Source: Candidatus Melainabacteria bacterium (GTDB taxonomy: Bacteria; Cyanobacteriota; Vampirovibrionia; Obscuribacterales; Obscuribacteraceae). Taken from it: DNA of 9,218 nucleotides. The translations under genes were made by a program, and so were the position numbers. Positions within the stretch are counted from its first letter, which is position 1; each line of letters opens with the position of its first letter. Shown piece by piece: positions 7,144-9,218 of the stretch. Where the stretch lies: assembly GCA_014380105.1 (NCBI GenBank), contig JACMKL010000798.1, forward strand, positions 1 to 9,218. Direction: 5' to 3'. The notes under the pieces are model-generated. The model searched no databases. It was not told where the DNA came from and worked only from the letters and a program-made list of their open reading frames with translations.

Positions 7144-8413
7144 AGAAGCGTTGTCAGAGCTAGAACTCGGGAAGCAAACGCTATCTGAAATATCGGTTCT
7201 TAAATTCGGCGGAACTTCCGTAAAGAGTATTGCTCGCATTCAGCACGTAGCAGAATTAGTTAAAGAAAGACTGAAAACAGGCAAAGTTCTAGTTGTAGTT
7301 TCTGCGATGGGAGACACAACCGACTACCTACTTAAGCTTGCCCATCAAATTGCGAAAACACCCAACCAACGAGAACTCGATTCACTTCTTTCGACCGGCG
7401 AACATATTTCAATCACGCTGTTGTCGATGATGTTGAATGCACTGGATGTTTCTGCTCGTTCCGTGACTGCTTATCAGCTCGGCATCTTTACAGAGAACGT
7501 GCATAGCAAAGCGCGAATTGTAGACATTCAATTCGATAATCTCGCTCGAGCATTCGAAAATTGTGACGCATTAGTAGTGGCAGGATTTCAAGGCGTCACC
7601 GCCAATGGTGACATTACAACTCTGGGACGCGGGGGCTCCGACACAACGGCGGTTGCCCTGGCAGCTGCAGCAGGAGCCCAGTATTGCGACATTTTCACGG
7701 ATGTAGATGGCATTTACACTTCCGACCCCAACGTGATCAAAAATGCTCGCCTACTTGATCGAATTTCATACGGCGAAGTGGTAGAGATGGCTCGCATGGG
7801 CGCACAGGTCATACACCCGCGTGCGGTTGAATTAGCACGACAATACGGTGTCATCCTGAGAGTACGCAATACTTTCAAACCAGAACATCAGGGTACGCAG
7901 ATCGGTGGAGGAGCGGACATGGAAATTTATCGCAGCGTAAGCGGCGTTGCAGTAGACAAAGACAATGCGTGCGTGGCAATCATGGACGTTCCTGACCAAC
8001 CGGGCATTGCAGCTCAAATAGTTTCGGCTTTAGCAAAGAAAAACATTGTCATAGACATGATCATGCAAGCGTTTCACCCAACAGCCGGATTGAACAACAT
8101 CACTTTCACTGTCGCATCGACAGATCTCGCACAGACAAACACCATTCTGGAAGAATTGAAATTGAAGATGGGTGCAAAGGAAGTTTTGGCTGACGAAGAT
8201 ATTGCCAAAGTGAGCTTGATTGGCGCAGGAATGGCTGGGCAACCAGACATCGCTGCAAAATTATTTACAACATTGGGCGACGCTAAGATCAATATCAAGA
8301 TGATTACGTCCAGCGAAATGAAAATCACATGCGTGGTTGCTCGCGGCGAAGCCGACAAAGCCGCAAAAATGCTGCACGATGCATTTCAACTGGACGAAGC
8401 AGCCGCGAAATAA
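7127..8413 (+). CDS. lysC: Aspartokinase with two C-terminal ACT domains
   Basis: Phosphorylates aspartate to 4-aspartyl phosphate, the entry step for lysine, threonine and methionine (and diaminopimelate for the cell wall). At 428 residues it is a little longer than typical monofunctional enzymes, because about 22 residues precede the first strand. Seen: 'VLKFGGTSV' (24-32), the 'STGEH' loop (89-93), 'LGRGGSDTTA' (166-175), 'TDVDGIYTSDP' (191-201) and 'GAQVIHPRAVELA' (225-237). Two ACT domains follow: the first from about 280 ('ACVAIMDVPDQPGIAA'), the second from about 360 ('KVSLIGAGMAGQPDIAAK', ending 'SEMKITCVVA'). The ATG at 7127 has GAGGT (7116-7120) at six bases and overlaps thrB by 17 bases, implying coupling. 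The monofunctional two-ACT form suggests feedback by lysine and/or threonine. An internal start at 7919 may produce a second, ACT-only subunit. Confidence 0.97.
   Translation: MSRSTKEALSELELGKQTLSEISVLKFGGTSVKSIARIQHVAELVKERLKTGKVLVVVSAMGDTTDYLLKLAHQIAKTPNQRELDSLLSTGEHISITLLSMMLNALDVSARSVTAYQLGIFTENVHSKARIVDIQFDNLARAFENCDALVVAGFQGVTANGDITTLGRGGSDTTAVALAAAAGAQYCDIFTDVDGIYTSDPNVIKNARLLDRISYGEVVEMARMGAQVIHPRAVELARQYGVILRVRNTFKPEHQGTQIGGGADMEIYRSVSGVAVDKDNACVAIMDVPDQPGIAAQIVSALAKKNIVIDMIMQAFHPTAGLNNITFTVASTDLAQTNTILEELKLKMGAKEVLADEDIAKVSLIGAGMAGQPDIAAKLFTTLGDAKINIKMITSSEMKITCVVARGEADKAAKMLHDAFQLDEAAAK
7907..7921 (+). promoter_or_regulatory. Internal ribosome binding site and in-frame ATG within lysC
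   Basis: GGAGGAG (7907-7913), a near-full Shine-Dalgarno sequence, stands five bases before ATG 7919-7921. The ATG is in frame as codon 265 of lysC. It would yield a 164-residue protein comprising only the two ACT domains. In Bacillus subtilis and Corynebacterium glutamicum, lysC makes such a beta subunit (163-172 residues) from an internal in-frame start at the same place in the alignment. Gly-Gly-Gly codons encode the site, so conservation of the protein could partly explain it. Confidence 0.6.
7919..8413 (+). CDS. Predicted aspartokinase beta subunit (alternative start within lysC)
   Basis: An overlapping in-frame product of lysC starting at codon 265 ('MEIYRSVSGVAVDKDN') and sharing the lysC stop. 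It contains only the two ACT domains (residues about 16-164 of the short form) and no kinase domain. By analogy with known alpha2beta2 aspartokinases it would pair with the full-length chain and take part in effector binding. What I see is the strong ribosome binding site, the ATG and the length match. That it is translated is inferred. Confidence 0.5.
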   Translation: MEIYRSVSGVAVDKDNACVAIMDVPDQPGIAAQIVSALAKKNIVIDMIMQAFHPTAGLNNITFTVASTDLAQTNTILEELKLKMGAKEVLADEDIAKVSLIGAGMAGQPDIAAKLFTTLGDAKINIKMITSSEMKITCVVARGEADKAAKMLHDAFQLDEAAAK

Positions 8414-8457
8414 ACTTTCCAATTCATATTGCAAACTATCTTTTGAGGGCAATTAAG

Positions 8458-9218
8458 TTGGCTATTAGTTGGAAAATCTCGCTAACAGTAATCATCATAA
8501 TTTGCTGTCAACCTCAGGTCCTGTGTCAAGAAGAGCCTGGCTATGATGATTTGCTTTTCAAGCAATTGGTGGCTCATAAAATCAATTCGAATGGGATTTA
8601 TCTGCCCAATTTAACAGGCCTCACGGTAGTGAAATTCAAGATTTTGAAGAATGGCCAGGTCGTTGACCTTATAGTGGCACCCAAATCCGCGGATCAAAGG
8701 TTAAACAAAATAGCTTTGGACAGTGTTAAAAAATCTGTTCCATTTCCCCCATTACCTATGTCAGATAGCGACCCCTACGCTACGTGCCAATTCACTTTCG
8801 ATCCCAAACTTATGGAAAAGTATCGACAGTCAATGCACTATGGTGCTGGTTTATTTAACGGTCGATTAGCAAAATCTGGATACACCTCGGCGAGCGGCGG
8901 ATCAAAAGTCAGCTTTTCTGACAATACAAAAAAATTCGACTACAACACCACGCTGAGTCATTACAAGAAAGTTTTGTCTCTCAAAACAAACTTGAATAAA
9001 GTTAAAAATGATCAAGAAGCGCTGGCGAATTCGGACAAAATAAAACTGTTAACAGATATAGGAATTACCTACCACGATTTAGGCAAACACGAAAAGGCGG
9101 TAAAGTTCCTCACCGAGGCACTTGAACTTGAAGAATCTGTCAAAGATAAAAGGACAACCAGATACATTCTCATATGCAATGCTTTATCTAAAGCATTTTA
9201 CGAAACCAATCGGTTCGA
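8458..9218 (+). CDS. Exported TonB-C-like/TPR protein, 5' part only
   Basis: Partial gene, 253 codons before the window edge, with no stop reached. Seen: TTG start with GAGGG (8445-8449) eight bases upstream. The signal sequence has K6 then hydrophobic 'ISLTVIIIICC' and a likely cleavage near 'VLC|QE' (about residue 23); it is not a clean lipobox. Residues about 54-115 look like a TonB C-terminal domain: 'TVVKFKILKNGQVVDLIV', then 'LNKIALDSVKKS.PFPPLP', the usual G-x-V, L-x-x-x-A-L-x-x-V and P-x-P signature. A low-complexity linker follows. At about 196-229 there is a TPR ('YHDLGKHEKAVKFLTEALEL') and probably a second one entering the edge. There is no proline-rich TonB linker or N-terminal anchor, so it is not a classical TonB energy transducer; the module probably serves as a binding domain. 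It lies 44 bases after lysC with no terminator in between, so read-through from the operon is possible. Confidence 0.8.
   Translation, partial: MAISWKISLTVIIIICCQPQVLCQEEPGYDDLLFKQLVAHKINSNGIYLPNLTGLTVVKFKILKNGQVVDLIVAPKSADQRLNKIALDSVKKSVPFPPLPMSDSDPYATCQFTFDPKLMEKYRQSMHYGAGLFNGRLAKSGYTSASGGSKVSFSDNTKKFDYNTTLSHYKKVLSLKTNLNKVKNDQEALANSDKIKLLTDIGITYHDLGKHEKAVKFLTEALELEESVKDKRTTRYILICNALSKAFYETNRF

Noticed and set aside
8074..8358. Minus-strand 94-codon open frame within lysC
   Set aside because: It is antisense to the conserved ACT domains, and its hydrophobic look comes from the complement of the lysC codons.
8414..8457. Possible terminator between lysC and the TonB-C/TPR gene
   Set aside because: I found no inverted repeat with a following T-run in these 44 bases.

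Overview
The window is a bacterial chromosomal segment of 9,218 bases. It carries eight genes with good support and one small probable gene. It is organised as a minus-strand pair on the left and a long plus-strand series on the right, diverging from a short intergenic region at about 1900-1975. I see no rRNA, tRNA, CRISPR array, insertion sequence or phage gene.

Left part (83-1899, minus strand): a small protein with a CGNR-type zinc-finger-like C-terminus comes first. A secreted six-repeat TPR protein follows, and its GTG start overlaps the zinc-finger gene's TGA stop by four bases. Facing away from this pair is a MATE-family multidrug/metabolite exporter (1976-3451, plus strand). The divergent intergenic region holds two adjacent inverted repeats, one of them a perfect 8+4+8 palindrome just upstream of the exporter's ribosome binding site. 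This is the layout of a regulator and exporter pair. A 73-codon gene of unknown function follows the exporter.

Right part (3832-8413, plus strand): a compact threonine/aspartate-family cluster hom-thrC-thrB-lysC. The hom/thrC and thrC/thrB junctions have zero intervening bases, and thrB/lysC overlap by 17 bases, so this is almost certainly one translationally coupled operon. LysC (aspartokinase) makes aspartyl phosphate. Asd is not in this window and would convert that to aspartate semialdehyde. Hom reduces the semialdehyde to homoserine, ThrB phosphorylates homoserine, and ThrC makes threonine. Hom and LysC carry C-terminal ACT domains, so feedback inhibition is expected. lysC also contains a near-ideal internal ribosome binding site and an in-frame ATG that would yield a separate 164-residue ACT-only subunit, as known for the alpha2beta2 aspartokinases of Bacillus and Corynebacterium.

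Right edge (8458 to the end): the 5' part of a gene with a TTG start. It encodes an exported protein with a TonB C-terminal-like domain followed by TPR repeats. It runs off the window.

Organism: the hom ACT domain reads much like cyanobacterial homoserine dehydrogenases. The combination of many TPR proteins with a TonB-C/TPR fusion recalls the non-photosynthetic cyanobacterial relatives (Vampirovibrionia/Melainabacteria, for example Obscuribacterales). This is an inference from sequence flavour only, at low to moderate confidence. The two-ACT, roughly 430-residue aspartokinase differs from the longer four-ACT enzymes of photosynthetic cyanobacteria.
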